Below the pieces are notes generated by a model. It worked only from the letters and a program-made list of their open reading frames with translations. It made no database searches and was not told where the DNA came from. A DNA stretch of 64,000 nucleotides from Membranipora membranacea (Eukaryota; Bryozoa; Gymnolaemata; Cheilostomatida; Membraniporidae): positions 8,637,501-8,701,500 of the forward strand of contig OU612070.1 in the NCBI GenBank assembly GCA_914767715.1. The letters are read 5' to 3'. Below are positions 1-13,600 of the stretch, piece by piece; position 1 is the stretch's first letter, and every line of letters starts with the position of its first letter. Made by a program: the position numbers and the translations under genes.

Positions 1-1667
1 AATACTTCACAAGAACTGAACATGTTTCTTTAGTTGATGAGCAACAGAGCAACCTAGGCAGGTCTCATCATGGATCAAATGTGCAAGCAATTGCTGGTTC
101 ATTGGAAAACATTAGAAAATAAGGAGAACATTAGAAAATAAGGAGAACAGACTAGTTAATCTCAGGCTTTATGCATTGAAAATCAGGAATGACCAACAAT
201 ATACTGCAGCACCATAGCAGAGAGAAATATAACAGTCTGTGACTGTCAGACTACTAAGTCTAAGACTCAGACTGGCTCACCTTCCAAGCATCCTTCTCTC
301 TAACATCTAATACATCATCAAAAATTGCACATATAACTTGAAGCTCCTCCTCTTGAACATCCCTCCTGTCTTCTTGGCCATTCATAGTTTAGTCATATTG
401 ATGACAACCAGTACCTTAATTAAATAAATGTTTCTCAATTGACATAAAATTTCACAAGGCAAAAATAAAAAAATGTTTTTGACAGGAGGCTGACATGTTT
501 ATTGATACCCTCTAAAGAAAAGAGATTTTATTTTTCACATATTTCAATTTATTATCCAATCATGTTCTTAATAATTTTTTAATTGCTGACAACAAGCATT
601 CAAATCAATTTGAATAAAATCAATCTTATATTTTTGTAATATCAAATATGTTCTTTTTATTAAAGAGTAACATACTCTTTCTAGTCCGATAACAATTAGT
701 AGGCCGATCGCACATCCAGTGTCCATAATGATGGTTTAAGTTCGACTTATAATATCGGTACTAAGTCCAATCCTTGTTTCTCTGGTAACTGGTCAACTTA
801 CCTCAACATGTCTAGCTAGTCAGTGATTGAGGTTTGTGTAAAAGGTTTTGGAAAATTAGATATTACAGCAACCTGTTCGGAATTAATATTGCAAAGAAAT
901 ACTAGAGGTTCATATACACATGAGTGGTTCATATGTCCCAAATCATCAACACTACTTATACATCACAAAATTGATAAAATAAAGTGTGACATTCAATTCT
1001 TGTTGCACAGTTAGAAAATGAAGAGTAGTCTAGCCAAGGTCTACAACTCCTTGGTCTAGCCAGGCCCAATGTGTTGCCATCAGAGCCATCATATTCATTT
1101 GCTATCAGTGCTACTGCGCCTAGTACTGCGCTCTCTGAGAACAATGTAGTTTGAATATGATGTTTCAATAAAGAAATGTGCTTGAGGCATTTTTGTGAGA
1201 TTGCAAATACAATTTACAAGAGACCAAAACAGTCCAATTGATTGTCCCCTTTTTGCAGTGATGATTCATTATAGAAAATAGTCATGTGAAAGTAGTTGAG
1301 GTTAATGTATCAGCTGACAATTGTAGATCCATTACAAAACTGGTCACGGGTCCGTCACCAAAATAGGCACTGGCAGCAGGTGTGCGTAGTAAGATGGTGG
1401 TTCAGGTACTGTAGGGGTCAGGTCTTCCAGCACCTAAGGCCTATACATCAGTGCTTTTGGTACTGCAAAGCCTGTACGGGTCAGTCCTGCCACTGTCATG
1501 CAACATGCTGGTGTATGTGTATTGAGGCACATCTGGATGTTGCCTGTGAGTTGCAGTAGACTGAGAACATGTTATATGCCTCAGCATGCAGCATGGGCTG
1601 TACTAACAAACCCTTTACTTTGTATTTTTTCATGTGTCTCTCACTCTGGTTAGCTTTTTTTCCTTAG
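1..1667. other. Intergenic / upstream region, no gene seen
   Basis: This stretch is AT-rich and the short open frames in it lack splice or homology support. The only structure I see is a 19-bp direct duplication at 109-146. It may contain the promoter and 5' non-coding exon(s) of the downstream ankyrin gene, because a strong splice acceptor (pyrimidine tract then CCTTAG) lies at 1661-1667, just before the first coding exon. Confidence 0.5.
109..148. repeat. 19-bp direct tandem duplication
   Basis: A 19-bp unit (ACATTAGAAAATAAGGAGA) occurs twice head to tail at 109-127 and 128-146. It has the look of a recent replication-slippage duplication. No function is implied. Confidence 0.85.
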
Positions 1668-1698
1668 ACTTTAATTTTGATGAGCTGACAGATTGACT

Positions 1699-4600
1699 AT
1701 GACTACAGCGGATGAGGATCGTAAGAAGTCCGAGGCTCCTGCCCTCCCTGTATTCGAGGAGACTGAGCTGTATAAACTTCTCATCACACCAACGGCAGAG
1801 TGTATGAGAAAATGTCTTCCAGCCATCAACTGTATGTCACGTCAAGAGATTAACAACAGATCTAAGAATACTGGGAATGGATTTTTGCACACTCTGGTCC
1901 ATGTGAGCAGAATATTAGTGACAATATCTTTACAGCTCCGGATTTTTCTACAGTAAATCCGGAATTTTAAGTTGTGATCTATGATTACTATGATAGGAAC
2001 ACCTGTGATCGTGTGATATGTGACAAATTGAGTAGAGCTGCGATGATATTGAGGAAGATACCAAAATTCAGATCACGGAAAACCACTAGTTCGAACATAT
2101 TGTTGCTATAATAGCGACTACTTCAGTAGTTTGACTCTTCTTATAAGCTGTGTGGGCAACCAGTGTGATAATAGAGCGGGTTCGTTCAAAACCGGACTAC
2201 CTTCAAACCAAACTTCTGCAACAACCTTCCACCACAAGCAGAACCAAAAACGTTCTAGTATGGTTGCTGGATATTTGATAGAATTTTGTACTGCTTGTAG
2301 AGTTGCTCGGAGTTAGCTAGCAATGAGAGTAGTGTCATATCTGCTGTGCCTGTACTCTATAGACTGGCTTCTCTTGGTATTGATGTTAACATGAGAAATC
2401 AGGCTGGGAACACATGTCTACACCTGTCATGTGTGAAGCCTCACTGTGAACCTCTCTGGGAGCACCTCATCAGGATAGGTCTGTTTCGCCTATCGTTTTA
2501 TTTAAATTTAATTCAATTTACATTTAAATAAACAGTATGTTATTTAATTAATAGGAAAATATTAAGGATAAAAATTCTATATGCACAGTACTGCGCTACT
2601 AGTACTTGTATGTTGATTAGTGGCAATTATTTTTAGTCAAGAATATATCACGTCTTTTTTTTTTTCAAAATATCTCAAATACAGCAGATGGCTTCAATAT
2701 GAATGCTCACTTATTATTTTGCTTCACTTACGTATATTTACTAAGACTTGCTCTTCTTATGTTCTGCAATACGCTGAGATGTGATAGTACCTAGAGCTAT
2801 TGCCTTTACCTTTAGCCTATCTTTACATGCATTATATTCTGTATTATGTACATATTATATATGTATTATATATTCCGTATTATATGTTAGGTTTTTGTAT
2901 TTGACAGGTCTCGATCCAAGTATGTCAAATAACCACAACTGTACAGTTATTCATTATTTTGATGGCAGACTGTGCTATCAAGTGAAAGATCAGCCAAGTG
3001 CCGGAACTGGTATATGGAATGCAGGTAACCTATCAATGCTAATGTTTGAAAGCAGTATTGCCATATTGATCTTCCTCAATATGTATTGCATTATTACATC
3101 TTTTAAAACACACAAAAAATTTAATAGTATGTCTAAATTGTTACATGGAAGAGTTCACCTCAATGACAATGTGGTGTGACCCCAATGACATTGGAACCTT
3201 TTGCAAGAGTCTAGGGTGCTCAGACTAACCTTATGTACTTATAACGGTTTCTTCATTGTATTAGTTGAGAAGGAAGATTACACTACTGTTGCCAAATATC
3301 TGAGATGCTGGACAAGAAGTCAAGTGAGAAGGAACAGTAAATCTATGAGAGAATTATGTGATGGCACAGGAAACACACGAGTCAAATCTCTCCTCCAGAA
3401 ATATGAATGGGTATGCATATCCTATTGGATTGCAAAATAATCAGGTTTTTTTGTTATGTATATATACACTATTTTATTTGGCAGACAATATCATGCTGGA
3501 CGGATAATTAATTCTCAATTTCTCAGTCTCAGCATAGTTTAGAAGCAATCATTTTCTGTCCTCTGAAAAATTTTGTTTGTACTCACGCAAAACAACGATC
3601 TACTGAGGGACTGTCATGCAACTGTTAAGTCAGTCAATATTTCGTGACTTTGTATGAAAGGCAATTATGCCTTTACTCAATATTATGCAATTACTCTGAA
3701 TGTCAACAGCCTTTGTACATAGTGATTGAAGCCAGCTATGCATATTAACACAATTAAAATGGCTGGACTCGAATATTTGACAGGTAAATGAGTTAGTGTG
3801 TGCTGCCCTGGCCTGTGATGATGAGCGTGTCTTCAAGATATCTAAAGATCGTAAGTTAGCAGCTATTAATTGAAATTTACCATGCGGCACTTATACTCCC
3901 AGATATTCCTTAATTTACCTTACATCTTATCATGAAACACTCGTCATAAAAAGGTTACCCTCTCGCCGAAATATGGCTATCTTAAATATCTTTTTTTTGT
4001 ATAAATAAAGTTCAAGTACCAAAATCAAGTTGTTAAAATGGTCAATCATTTCAGTGGGCCACTTTTCAAAACAGATATCCATAATACCTGTTGTATTTAT
4101 TAATTTTTTAATAAATGCATACTCACTCACTCAACAAAACACATTATGTCGTACCCAGTCCTTGGTCGTACATATCTACACTTTTTCAACACTATATCAA
4201 TACTATACATAAACTGTGTGAGTAAGCCTAATAACACCCTGACATCGAGATTACACTATTAAAATGTGTATCTCTGATCGTTAGAGTCAATTTTTGTAGC
4301 AGTACCTAACAAGTACCTACCCCTAATTAATAAAATTGAACATGGTCGTCACACCGAATTCCTTGTGATCGTACTCTTACTAAGTGAATTAATTGACTTT
4401 CTATCGATCAGAGATACACATGCAGTAGTATATCACATGATCAGTGTGACCTAATACGCACACTAACACATCTATCTCCGTTATCAGAGAGAGTAGACGG
4501 ACGTAAGTAGTAATTATTCAACCCCTAGATTTTCTAAACCAACCTGCAAGTGTTATTCTCAGACTAAAACATATATGTCATCGTTTACTCCTGCATTGTC

Positions 4601-7600
4601 ATCTTTTGATCCCCTTGATAAACTAGGCTAGTACCCGCTTACACGTGGTCGACAAAGGAAACTCGTTATTTGGGCCAGCAACAGGAATATCTTTCTTCTA
4701 ATCTGTGAAGACATGCTACATGTTATATTAATGATTGCTGTGGTGATTTTTGCATCCCGTCAAATCTGTCTCATATGTTATAAGCCTCATAAGTATGAAA
4801 AAACCCAGTTAACTAGTAATTTTTTGTTACGAGATTAAAAGCTATCATTGTCAGGGTACAATTCTTTGTTTTTCTATATGTTGCTTCTACTCAGCTACTA
4901 AAACCACCGTTTACTGTTGTCAACCTTGAAATAGACACAGCGTTACATTTCATTATTTATTGTGAGACTGCCTCTGACTAATTTCCCCAAGTAAAGCTTA
5001 ATTTGAAACGCTACAGGCCACTTTAGAAATCATCCTGTAGTAACTCAACACTTAGCGCATGTACATCAATCAATTCAGGTTGGTTATCTTTGCACCGTAG
5101 CGACTGAACTAATTCAAATGTGATTGAGTTCCCAGTTCTCTGTTCGGTTGTAGTGACTTTTCATTTTGATAACTCAATTATATTTGAATTAATCCAAAGG
5201 CTACAGTGCAGTGAGACTCATATCACAAAGTCGATCTGCAAGCAGCGTGGTGACTTATAGCTTTAGAAAATAAGGAGAGCTTATTTATTTACAGAGTCGA
5301 TAGATGTAAACATCAGTGATGACTCATACGTCGTGCCGAAGCCTTTAGTTCGGGCAGTGGAGGAGCTGGGAGATATCAGTAAAGCCACCGTCAATGTTCT
5401 CCGTGAGATGGGAGCAGACAACGATATCACATATGACGGTTTGTGTTAGATACTCGTGCGGTCTTGGATTAACTTTTTTTACGCTTTCTAAATTTAACGC
5501 ACTCCATGGGTAGAACAAGTTTGATCCAATTCGCCTGCATTCCAGTATCACCCCTTCCACTGGTCACGCTGCAGACATTCCAGTAACACCCCCTCCACTG
5601 GTCACGCTGCAGGCAAAGGCATTTTGTCTACGTCATGACCAGTGGAGGGGGAGTAACTCTTAATGCAGGCAAATGGACCAAACTCAATAGTCAAAACACA
5701 TTTCTTTCTATAGTCTTCTTCCTTGGTTATTGAAATTTTAGTGTGGTTTTGCAGAGGTCAGATCCTTCAAACAAAGTGACATCCTGTATATATATATATG
5801 CATCTGATCAAGGTTACTCAAAAGTCTTCCGAACGGGTCTTGCTACATCATGAGTTTTCTTGAACTGTACCCAGCTTGTTATTGTAGTTCCAATTTAGAA
5901 ATATTTCTGTGCTTGGTACATTACTGAGATTGCTTTTGCAGCTGATTTGAAAGAGTATGAGGAAGGATTTGAGAAGAGTGAGTTTTATCTTAACATCAGA
6001 GAATGCTCAAGAAAAAGCTTAACAGAGGCCCTGAAACTACTACATGAGGAGAAAGTCAACCTCAGACTAAAGAGCTTCCAAAACGATACCACAGGTAATG
6101 AGTCTTGTCTTGTCTCATGTGTGAGAAGGGCAGTGCTATGTAACTGTACTCTCCAGAGAACAGGTGACTGACAGTGTTGACACCCATAGTTCTCAAAAAC
6201 CCCTGGAAAATCTTGATTATTACTGATAGAACACATCCTTGATGTTAGAAGGATGAGTAGTTCTATCAGTCAGTTTGGTGATGACAAGAGTTATCTGAGT
6301 TTGATCTGTGGGTAATTTGTGACAGGTAATGAGTCATATTGGTGTCTGGTACAGCTGGACGTGTACCTGTAGAAATCACTATCATTTTGGATTCGATTCA
6401 CTTCTTTACTCAAAAATCTAATGAACACCAAAATCAATTAAAATCGAAAATTGCTCCCAACAGGAAACTTAATCAACATCAAAAAAATAATCGTATGCTT
6501 ATAGGATTATGGCAATGATTTTGTGTAACCCATGGGTTTATAGGATATACAATCTAGGCATAGGTTTTACATGCTAAACAAAAAGCAGAGTAAGTGATAT
6601 GAACATTTGGTAACTCCTGGTGAATTAAATTGAAATGTGCTTTGCATATTTACTTGTCAATTAGAGATTCGGTTTATTATGTACTGTTTTTATGTACAGG
6701 TTGGACTTACCTGCACCTGATAGCAGACCAGTATTATCAGACTGAGGACATTGTGTGTCAGCGTATTATGGTCAGATGTATATACAAGCTGGCTCTACTC
6801 GGTATAAACGTGAACAGTAAGGACGCCACAGGCAGGACGTGTCTGTTAAAGGGATTCAAACTAGAGGATCAGTCATTGGCCAGACATTTGATTACCATCG
6901 GTAAGTTGAGAGATATTTTCTTGAACATTGTAAGTTTTAGGAGTTGCTATTGACTGTAGACTGCACATTGTGGTCATAATACTTTGATTCACCAATTTGC
7001 ACCTTAGTTGGTACTTGCATTGTAATTAAAATTGTGAGGCAACCAAATTTCCTATTTTTGCAACAAAGAAATTAATATGATTGACTTTTTTTTTTATTTG
7101 ATAGGTAATCAATGATAACCATGTGTGTAACACTGTAATTTAAATAGCTAGGTCCTTTATTCGTTGTTTTATATGTTTCCAACAACTAAACATGATTTAC
7201 AACTCCTTATTACAAAATTTTATCTGTGTTATCCAGGTGTTGATCCAGCATTGTCTGCCCCTGACGGTTCCTGTTTAGCAGTAGAGTCATATCTACACAA
7301 GGGTAGACTCACTATGGCCAATAGGTGTAAGAGAAAGGATATCCCCGGTCTATGGGTAGCAGGTAAGAGCTCAATGGTAAACGGAATCACTTTTGTTTGA
7401 GTGCGTCTTTATCTAAACATGCTACTGTGTTTGTTCTGCTAACTCAATAATGAATCCCGATTTGCACATAAGCCACAAATCTGACTGGTATTGACGATAC
7501 TCAACACCTAATATGGGTTGTCCAAGATCACCAAACAGTAGACTGCTAGAATCTCTTTCATTATCTATTACCCAGCTAAAGTAACTACTGAATATGTTTG

Positions 7601-10600
7601 AGAATATCTTGTTAGTGTGTCTATCAAGTCTTTAACCTTCCAAGTCATCCCTGTCAAATACGCTGTCTGGACAAAGATCACAAAGCTTCTGTAAACTAAT
7701 ACTTTAATCCATGTTTGTATCTTTTGAGTTGAAGTAATATTGCATGTTAGTGATGTGTTTATCATTTCATGTCTCCTTGTAATCGCAATGTGATTTTTCG
7801 GTTGCATGTAGAGTATAGTTTCCTTCATTGGTAAGTTTGATATCCGTATCAGAGGATTATTTTCCTCAATTTAGCTTCACTTTTATCATGTATACACCGC
7901 ACAGTTAACACATAAGAATCCCATTTTATAAAAACTCCTCTGAAACCAGATTCAAAACTCACACCATCTCTTTCAAACTTGTAAAATTCTACTATTCTAT
8001 ATTCTACTATTCGTGCGTTTGAGTCCACAGCTAGGGGAATATACACAGCAAATTTCTCAAAATCTACATGTCCATGCATTTGAAGTGCATTACTCTTCTA
8101 GAAAGTATTTTGATTACAAGTCACTGTGTTTGTTGAATTTCATCATTTATTCATGGAAATCTATGACTATTGTGGTGTATGCTTTTCTTTCTGAGAGGAT
8201 GTGTTTGGTATTTCATTTATTGTTGTCTAAAATTTAAGCTCGTTGAGCACCTAGCTATGAAAGAAAGATATCGTATTTTATCTAGAACCACTGCATGCAT
8301 GCACAATCATGTCAAAACCCAATCAAAAGGTTTGTTATAGTTATGTTATAATTGAGGATTTCCAGGTAGTAATTGAGTTTTTACCTGGTGATAATTGAGG
8401 TTTGCCAGGGAGAGATTTATACTGATTTATGTGTTACCCTCAAATAGTAGCATACCTTTGCTCCAGCCTGCCTTGACTAAGCCCCACAACACAGCAAAGG
8501 GTAACCTTGCCCATGCATACCTGTGTTACACGCCCCAGTACTCACATTACATATATGATAATGAATTCTATTGCATTTATTGTTTTTTACTAAATAGGAA
8601 CTTATTTGTTTGATAGCTGAAGACAACGATCTACAGAAAGCAACCAAAGCGCTCCAATCATGGACAAGAGTTAAATGTCAGAAGAATGGCCGCTTCCTGA
8701 AAGAACTAGCCAAATCCAGAGCCTTCACTGACGTAGGTGACTAAAGTCTTCCGGTATATTAGATATCTTTCCTTCTGGAAATTCCCCTGATTGCTATCAT
8801 CCACTTTAACACTACCCAAAGACCAATGGATGATATAGTCATACAGTTACTTATGATAAAGTTATGTCAGATTTGCGTGGTAAAAAAATTCAATGCTCTT
8901 CTCGGCATGAATTATTGATGGGGGAAAGAGTGCTCCCATGAGGGAAAGTAACTGTCACTCTCTGCATTTTCATTCCCGGCATTTTTCTTTGGCCCAGTCT
9001 TTGGGTACTCTTGAATAACATTGTTCCCATTATATATATCATTTCTTGGAGTTGTCACAACAACATCAATGTGTGGATAACTTACAGTTTACCTTAGTTT
9101 ACATGTTTTGTCCCACCCTCCCTGCTGTAACTTAGCTTTTGGCTTGGTGATGATATAAACAATGAACTGGGTTTAGTTAATTGATATAAACAATTTTCAT
9201 GTGGAGACATTAATCGTTTTCGCTGTAATAAGTTGTTTCCATACTGTAGCATTCATGACACTATACTGTATATTATATACTATATAGTATATACTTTATA
9301 CTTTATACTATATATTATGTACTATATACTGTTTGCCATATACTTTATACAATATACTATATACTTTATACTTTATGTTTTAGACCATGTACCATAGGCA
9401 TATACTATATAGATTTGACAATCCATTATTCTTTACCTGACAGGTTTATAAGAAGATGGAGGAACATGAGCACACCAATGATTTTGTTACAGCCACTTTT
9501 GCCTGTGATCTGTATAAAATGAAGATGCTCATTGCTCTTGGAAAACGTAAGTCTAGGATTTATTAAATTTTTACTTTCTGTGGCGATTGCCCTCCCTGGA
9601 CAACTACTTTTTGTCTTGATGCAATACAAGCGTTTTGATTGATAGTAAGAATGCATCAATACTCCGATTGATTTGTGTGTACGAAAAATATCTGCTAAAA
9701 GTCTTCTTCTACTGTTCTGTAGGTTTATGTAATGTGAACCCTGTGGATCCAAACTACTTAGCAGGGTTCAAACCTGACCTAAGCGGGGAGTATGTTCCCC
9801 GCCCCCTACTCATACCAGCTATTGAGATATGTACAGCTGAAGTAGTTGACTTTTTGATACGTTTCGGAGCTGACCTCAGTAGCCATTATGACGGTATGTA
9901 AAAACAATATCTCTTTTTCTCTTGCTATGTGTAAAAAGGATACATCCATTCTACATTTTTCCTCAAGCTCAATGACTTGCATAGAAACTCTAACCACGTC
10001 GACAACCTCCCTAATCAGATGAAATAAGCTATGGTGAGCTTGTTAATATTGTTGTAGAGGATGCTCCGTGTGGACCGACAGCTTTCTGGGCCTTTAAGGA
10101 TGATATAGACTCAGAAGTGACCCTGGTTGTTACACGTTACGCTGATGTAACCCTGAGGGATGAGCTCGGCCAGACTATGCTCCATAAACTAGTACTGAGG
10201 AAACCTGATCAGGTAACAACTATAGGCAACTATCTTAAATCCATTACCTAGTACCAACGTGTCACAGGGGACTGTAACTCCTTGCTAGTACTAGTATCAG
10301 TACTAGTTATAACATGGATTCCCCTGATCTCTTAAGTTTTGCTTCATTTCTAATTTTTTGTCCTCATTTCGGTACAATCAACCAAAGTTATAGGATTGAT
10401 TTTCAAAAAAGTAGCAATAAAAAAACTTCAACTTTCATGTAAGGAAAGATAGTGCAACTTGCATCTTGGAATACATGGACATGCACCAACATTTAAAAAA
10501 AATTATGAGGCAGGTGCCCACATTAGAACAATGCTATGTGCTCACAATAAAAATGAAAACACTCTAGCGGCAGGCAAATATTCATTTTATCATTGATGAG

Positions 10601-13600
10601 TTTGAACCACTGACACACTATATAGTAATTGCTGTATGTTTTGTGTGTATGTTTTATGTCGCATGATTATATTATTTTTTTTATCTGCACAGCTGAAAGT
10701 TGAGATGATGACGACACTATTAGACAGGAAGATTAATATCGGTGCTCGTGACGCTGATGGTTTCACTGCTCGTGATTATCTCGAGTCACATGACTGTGAT
10801 GTAAACAAACAACTCATGCAGATGATTGATGAGCATCTCATTCACAAGGTATATAAGCTTATCAAGTGTTACTCGTAATCTAGGACTATTTTTGATCACC
10901 CTATTTAAAAAGCCGCTTTAAGCTTGGGTGGCATGTAATGGGTTGTGACCATCAACCGTTGCGTGCCGCAGGTGCTTTCTTTTTCGAAGAGGCAGAGGCG
11001 GATTTTTTTGCCTGCAAAATCTGATTTTAAGGTTCACAACATCAGGGTAGCAATGTAATGCGTTAGAAACTTACAGTGCAGTTCACTTAATTCAAACCTC
11101 TTGGGACCACAAAAATTTGTCCTTATCAAGTGGAGTCTGAATCAAGTGACATTAGAATGCATTGAGATCTGACTGAAGGGACCAATTTTCAAATAACAGG
11201 AGTTCTGAATTATAAAGTCTGAATAACCAGCTTACACTGTCTCTTACTTCACAGATAACTAACGATGAGTATCACAATGTAGAGACATTGATCATAGAGG
11301 CGTATGATCATGTGATCGACATCAAGGGTCATCAGAGGAAGAAGGAAGCTAAGATGTTACCAGCGAGAGAGCTCGCTTATATATCTAATCTACTCGAGAT
11401 GGTCGAGATGCTAGATGCCTATGATAACACCACAGTATGTCACTGTCTATGTTGTTTGTTGTCTTTTTTTATTTTTGTCTGTGTAGTTTCTCTATCTTAG
11501 TCAAATCTCTTGCTATTATATCCCACACTGACATCGAAACAACACCATTCTCATGTGTATCTCTGATCGCTAGATTCAATTTAGTATGAGTGCCTAAATG
11601 ACCCACACCTAATCAGTAAAATTGATCTCGGCTCGTCACACTAAATTCCTTCTGGTGGTATCCATGCTAAGTGAATTGGTTCACTAACTATATACATGCA
11701 ATAGTATCTTGATTATACTCCTTCAGATGTTGTATGTCAAGGAAAAGCAAAACATAGTCTCTTCATTCTTATGTTTTTGCAAAGATTTGTGGGTTCTGCG
11801 GTTTCATGTTTGTTTAATATCTTGTTTTTCTAACAAACACATGAGTACTTTTACTTTTGATTGGATTTTTTATAGACTAAGATAAAGTCTCTACAGGATG
11901 CTGTGTCAAGGAACGATTTGAGCTTCATCGCCAAAAACAGTGGAGAAGTGAGATTACTGCAAGGTTTGTACCTCATAGATGATTTCTTTTTTAATTTGTT
12001 TTCAGATTATAATGTAAACAATAACTACACCACTGTGGATAACCATGCCCTGCAAACTCTCTGTCCGCCATAGCTGGACAAGTCCTACAATGACTTTGGG
12101 TTGGAGGTGGGTTGGAGGTGGGTTGGAGGTGGTGACATCCCACCCTCCTTGGTTACAAACCATGGTTTTATACCTCACTGGAGTTATCCTCTCTGAATAA
12201 GAAGCTCTTGTTTTACAGCTAAAGACAAGTATGGGCGTACACTGATACACCTGGCTATCTTACATAAGAACGTACAGTTGGTAAAGTTCCTGATTGATCA
12301 GAGCCCTGATCTGGTGAAGGAGACAGATAACCTACTGAGGACTCCACTTCACTATGCTGCTGCCTCCTCCATCAGACGTCAGGTGTACGGGCAGCTCGTC
12401 AATCAGGCCGGAGGAGATCCACTCGCTGCTGATGTGGTAGGTCTCATCATTTGATTAAAAAGATTGATTAAAACTAAGTTGTCTTATCACGATCCATATT
12501 TTGAAGAATTTGAGGTGAAATATTAGTTGCCTTAATGGCAAGGCTGCAATATCTGCGCCAGGTTGATCTCTGTTTGCAGGCAGGTCGGAGCACACCTGGG
12601 GTCAAACCAAACCCTAGTAGTTGATGGACAGCAGTTAGGTTCAAACCTTCACCATCTGCATGCTACTCTCTATCCAACTGAGCCACCTCCTACTCCTATT
12701 AATTATAGAATTATCTCTTCCCTTCTAATAGCAAGCTGTTTATGTACTGTAAATAGCACCACCAGAAAAGCGTAAACAAAAAAGAGGATTAAATGCAAAC
12801 CTAATGAATAAAACCCCAAAGAAATTATATCAAAATGTGTCTTGTTTCCTCTGTAGAATAATCTAACTGCTCAAGACTACATGAAGGAGATGGAGAAGCC
12901 AACCCTGAAGAAACACAAACTCAGAGGCAGACAATATTATGACTATCAGGTTAGTCATGCTATTAGATTAGACTGGAAAGTTTAATGATTTTCACTAATC
13001 ACAGGAGTCAGATCATTTTTGGAATCCAGCTAGTTAAATACAATCTATCCAGTTTTGAAGAATTTGAATGCAAAAATTAGTACGCAATAAGACACTGTTG
13101 AAATCTTCAGGTAGCTATAGTTAGGTGTAATAACACAAGGCTTTCTCCATATTACACAAATTACACTTGATTCCAAACGTAGATCTTGTAGCCAGTAGAG
13201 ATTTTTGGTCTTATGCTATTGAGATAATACGGCATGTTTTTCTTCATTTTTAACACTCTCTACAGTACCTTTTATATCCTAGTAAAATCCAGGCAGCCGG
13301 ATTTACTCCCTTGATAGTATTACAACTTTTATATCCGTCTCCCCCGAAGTATCTGCATATGGGGTGTAACAGGCACCATTGTCTTGTAGACTATAGCATG
13401 CTACCCTTGTAGTTTCTTTTCTCTCTGCTGGCTTAGGTCAATACCTCTCATGTCTACCTTGCCCAACCAGGCTCTCGCATGTTTCTCCCAATGCCCCAGG
13501 TACTGTGTAGCCTGGTCTAGGCTTATATCCACCAGAACCAAAATACCACACTGACATCAAGTGTATCTCCGATCGTTAGAGTTAATTTAGTTTGTGTGCT

